Source of the DNA: Macrostomum hystrix | Taxonomy: Eukaryota; Platyhelminthes; Macrostomidae | Reading direction: 5' to 3' | Assembly (NCBI GenBank): GCA_950097015.1 | Contig: CATNEN010000038.1 | Location: 23,945,001-24,009,000 of the forward strand | Length of the DNA: 64,000 nt | Part shown: piece by piece, positions 60,425 to 64,000 of the stretch | How positions within the stretch are numbered: the first letter of the stretch is position 1 | Layout of the letters: every line of letters starts with the position of its first letter | Notes under the pieces: generated by a model | Databases searched by the model: none | What the model saw: the letters and a program-made list of their open reading frames with translations, nothing else | Told to the model about the DNA's origin: nothing | Position numbers and translations under genes: made by a program

Positions 60425-61190
60425 ACTTCAAAGTAGGAAATGAGCAGTCCGTGAGCACCTTTCTTATCAGTCACATGAGCATTCTATAGTATTTTTTCTT
60501 AGCTGTCAATCGAGCAGTCTGTTCGGACATTAAAGGTAAGAATGAACAGATTTTCATTTTTTCTAAGTTCTTTTTAGTGGACAAAGTCCACACTTTCTCA
60601 TCGGCAGGATCAGAGTCATCTATATTTTCGTCAATAGTTCTGCCACAGAAAATCCTACATAGAAGGACGTGAATGCGCATTCTGCTTAGGCTTGTTAGTA
60701 CAGTTCCTAAGCCAATCTGTAATGAAATCAGACAACTGCTCTGGTTTCAGAGCTTCCGTCTCACCTAACTGGGAGTGTTTGTGTGTCGGGATAGAGAGCT
60801 ATCAGAACAAGTGTTAAACCAACCCTGCAGGGCCTCATTGACAGGCCGGCAGACTGTTGACACAGTCTCCAACATTCGAGTCCCTTCAATTTGACGGGCT
60901 AGAATAGAGCCCTAGATTTTTCTCAGTCACGACTCACTCCACTGAGACACTCGCTGCATCTTGTTGTCTCTTTGAGAAAAATGTGAACTCTAAGAGACAA
61001 GCTAGAATCGTGTAGATGTACCCGAAATCTGTGTGCTTCTCATGCATATCCAGTGTTCAATCTATTACAGTTCCTGTTGGTAAGCTTTATTCACGAAATT
61101 GGAATGCGATTAGCATAGAAATTCTGAATTAAGTTCGCACTTCATTTGGTGACACTGGACACGCAGCCAGCGATGGACCCATGAGCACAC
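60425..61190. other. DEG/ENaC downstream intron, unique part
   Basis: No exon with family homology was found. A nine-base stretch between CTATTACAG and GTAAGC (61071-61079) has splice signals on both sides but no support as an exon. Confidence 0.5.
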
Positions 61191-61194
61191 ACTA

Positions 61195-61375
61195 ACAGAG
61201 GTGTGTACATCAGCCCTGACTTTCTCATCGTCAGGCATTGTACACTCTCACCGTGCCTTGAAGGTTGGCCCTCATAGGCGTAAATTGGACTACAAAATGG
61301 CAAGGCTGTTGTCCGCTACTGCTTAAATACTAACGAATGTGGTCTCGCCGCGGAATCGAGCTGGGTGAGTTTCAG
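61195..61375 (-). mobile_element. SINE family A fragment
   Basis: The reverse complement matches the 5' half of A: AGCTCGATTCCGCGGCGAGA, the GCCCTTGAGGG-like TATGAGGGCCAACCTTCAAG, and CCTGACGATGAGAAAGTCAG. Middle part diverged. Confidence 0.75.
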
Positions 61376-61934
61376 CAACTCAGACTATCGCAACTTTTGA
61401 GAAGGCTCAAACCTATGAGTCCTAGGGGAAGCGAAAATAACTAATATCGATCCTTATCCTAAATTACCCAGTCAGTGAACTCCTACCACCGCCATGCGAC
61501 CAAAAATAAATAGAACTCGTCTGCGCAATACGCTACAACCCAGCTGCACCTAACATTGCTATTTTGTAGAGCCAAACATAAAATAATAATATATTATAAA
61601 GGATCGAAAGGAAACCAGTTGCTATAAGTCGTTTTTCAGACAGGCTTTTCACACCCTGCCTTAAAAAGTTTTTTTATAGTGTGCCACGTTTTGCTGAAAG
61701 CTTTCCCAAACGTAAATAAAATTCTTCTCAGTTTTCATTTCTGATACAACTGAACTGCCGGCTGCACTGCATTTGAACACTGGTTTGAAAGAAAAACTAT
61801 TTGTCTTTCCGCTTGCACATCAAACAGTCGCAATTCATTGCTTTGTTGTTTCCTAGCTAGAAAATACAATAGCACAATGGCTTGCCAACTTCCGGCTCGC
61901 GAGATACACAACACACACAAAACACACGCACACT

Positions 61935-63030
61935 CTCCCCTGTCCCATCTCTCCCATGTCCCATCTCTCCCCTATCTCATCTCTCCCTGTCCCATCTCTC
62001 CCCTGTCTCATCTCTCCCCTGTCCCATCTCTCCCGTGTCTCATCTCTCCCCTGTCCCATCTCTCCCCTGTCTCATCTCTCCCCTGTCTCATCTCTCCCCT
62101 GTCTCATCTCTCCCCTGTCCAATCTCTCCCATGTCTCATCTCTCCCATGTCCCATCTCTCCCCTGTCTCATCTCTCCCCTGTCCCATCTCTCCCGTGTCT
62201 CATCTCTCCCATGTCCCATCTCTCCCCTGTCCCATCTCTCCCATGTCCCATCTCTCCCCTGTCCCATCTCTCCCCTGTCCCATCTCTCCCCTGTCCCATC
62301 TCTCCCATGTCTCATCTCTCCCATGTCCCATCTCTCCCCTGTCTCATCTCTCCCCTGTCCCATCTCTCCCGTGTCTCATCTCTCCCATGTCCCATCTCTC
62401 CCCTGTCCCATCTCTCCCATGTCCCATCTCTCCCCTGTCCCATCTCTCCCCTGTCCCATCTCTCCCCTGTCCCATCTCTCCCATGTCCCATCTCTCCCAT
62501 GTCCCATCTCTCCCCTGTCCCATCTCTCCCCTGTCCCATCTCTCCCCTGTCCCATCTCTCCCATGTCCCATCTCTCCCCTGTCCCATCTCTCCCATGTCC
62601 CATCTCTCCCCTGTCTCATCTCTCCCCTGTCCCATCTCTCCCCTGTCCCATCTCTCCCATGTCCCATCTCTCCCATGTCCCATCTCTCCCCTGTCCCATC
62701 TCTCCCGTGTCTCATCTCTCCCCTGTCCCATCTTTCCCCTGTCCCATCTCTCCCCTGTCCAATCTCTCCCATGTCTCATCTCTCCCATGTCCCATCTCTC
62801 CCCTGTCTCATCTCTCCCCTGTCCCATCTCTCCCGTGTCTCATCTCTCCCATGTCCCATCTCTCCCCTGTCCCATCTCTCCCATGTCCCATCTCTCCCCT
62901 GTCCCATCTCTCCCCTGTCCCATCTCTCCCCTGTCCCATCTCTCCCATGTCCCATCTCTCCCATGTCCCATCTCTCCCCTGTCCCATCTCTCCCCTGTCC
63001 CATCTCTCCCCTGTCCCATCTCTTTCCTGT
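61935..63030. repeat. 16-bp pyrimidine minisatellite, about 68 units
   Basis: CTCTCCCCTGTCCCAT with ATGTCC, GTGTCT and CTGTCT variants. Block structure is visible: the run around 62100-62240 recurs near 62755-62880. Frames of over 380 codons on the plus strand are artefacts. Confidence 0.98.
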
Positions 63031-64000
63031 GTCATCCCTCCCCAGTCTCACCTCACTGCTCAGGTAATCCGTCCTTTATACACTGGCGTATCCTAATAAA
63101 CAGGTGCTTTAATCACTAGAATATCTTATTAATTATTGATGAATTTTTCAGTCATGACGAGACCGCAAAATTCATTATCTTTGTTCGAACGACGTAGCGA
63201 CAGGATATTGCTTCGTGTAAGAGTACCGTTGGGAGTTAGAGGAAGACAAAATATTTCAGGTAGGCTTGTTCTGACAGGTAGCAATTTCCGTTGGGAAGAA
63301 ACTGATCAGTTAGTCTTACTGACTGAAAATGTATTACATTGACATTACAAGTTGAGAAAAGCGGATAGAAGAGACGATGAGAATCTGAGTAGACGGACAC
63401 TAATTTAGAGACTCACAAAAGAAATACTCAATGCATAGATGGACACCCAGGAAATACATTCAGAAAATACACACAGAAACGATACCAAGAAAAGAGTGAC
63501 ATGACACCAGAAAAGACACCCAGAAAAGACAGACACCCAGAGAAGACAGGCACCCAGAGAAGACAGGCACCCAGAAAGGACAATGACAGAATACAGATCG
63601 TCGGAAAAAATGCAGAGACATTGCAGACAGGCAGAAGACAGACAAGTAACCTAATTTAGTGTCCAACAAAAGTACAATCAAGCAACCCTAGCAGAATTTC
63701 GCATCTGTACAGAAGTATAGGCTTATAAAGTAGACGTAAAATGTAATAATCAAAGCAATCTGGCCGATAAAAGTACAGGCTATTCATGTTTTGCATGCTC
63801 TTAAACTGAAATCAAGCAAATGCAGCCGAATGAAATTTTTGTTCATCCAACACAAAAGTGCAAACGCCCGTTCAGAAGCTGCCTCATTAGAGACCATCTA
63901 CTCGTTATGGAAGTTTTATTTTCAAGTATTCCAACTGAGTCAGTTCGCAAAACTTAAAGCACCGTGTGAAATTTTTTGAATTGGATTCTTCAATTCTTGA
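63031..64000. other. Right edge, no supported gene
   Basis: The frame at 63136-63342 and a small CACCCAGAGAAGACAGG repeat near 63520-63580 are the only structures. No DEG/ENaC homology seen. Confidence 0.5.

Noticed and set aside
61071-61079. Nine-base micro-exon of the DEG/ENaC gene
   Set aside because: Good splice signals on both sides, but nothing in the family alignment asks for three residues here, and neighbours cannot be confirmed.
61838-63119. Three plus-strand frames of about 390-410 codons (Pro/Ser/Leu/His)
   Set aside because: 16-bp array; the same repeated peptide appears in all three frames.
63136-63342. Next exon of the DEG/ENaC gene
   Set aside because: TTTTTCAG precedes it, but phase 0 entry gives TCA TGA at once and the 68-residue translation has no channel motif.

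Overview
The window is animal nuclear DNA from an invertebrate, probably a protostome. Three spliced genes with animal-specific functions are visible: neurofibromin, a nicotinic acetylcholine receptor subunit and a DEG/ENaC sodium channel. They sit among tRNA-derived SINEs, a broken mariner and a very large amount of tandem repeat. I cannot name the species or phylum from the sequence. All exons were rebuilt by eye from conserved protein blocks plus splice signals with matching phases.

Layout. (1) Positions 1-36887, minus strand: an Nf1 (neurofibromin) orthologue. I can place 27 exons, from the start codon at 36887 to a partial exon at the left edge. Together they encode about 2,584 residues covering the N-terminal region, the Ras-GAP domain with arginine finger, Sec14-PH and most of the C-terminal region; the last exons lie off the left edge. 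(2) Positions 40769-47605, minus strand: a complete non-alpha nicotinic receptor subunit (7 exons, 535 residues), with one GC-AG intron and possibly a spliced 3' UTR. (3) Positions 57704-60031, plus strand: the first two exons of a DEG/ENaC channel; the rest, including the second membrane segment, was not found and probably lies to the right. The stretches 36888-39790 and 47606-57703 hold no gene that I can support.

The most unusual property is the tandem repeats. By rough tally about 25 kb (close to 40 percent) of the window is minisatellite in about 30 separate arrays. Units are mostly 15-80 bp, and each array has its own unrelated unit. Within the genes, most introns longer than about 300 bp carry one such private array, and several arrays fill the intron almost from splice site to splice site (NF1 introns 26, 18 and 17; receptor introns 1 and 5). 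One array repeats the 5' splice site of its own intron about 30 times. The largest (about 4 kb, 23-bp unit) has a 1,242-bp higher-order period of exactly 54 units. The introns therefore look as if they grow by local duplication that starts near splice sites. Many long open frames in the window are only translations of these arrays.

Mobile elements: a mariner with perfect 24-bp inverted ends and a decayed transposase (25916-27168); three tRNA-headed SINE-like families (called A, B and C here), two copies of which have perfect target duplications; an interspersed family called X, one copy of which is split by a SINE B; and a possible 0.5-kb MITE. One SINE A lies 14 bp inside a DEG/ENaC intron and supplies a stop codon and AATAAA to the read-through frame. 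NF1 intron 10 is a head-outward inverted SINE C pair.
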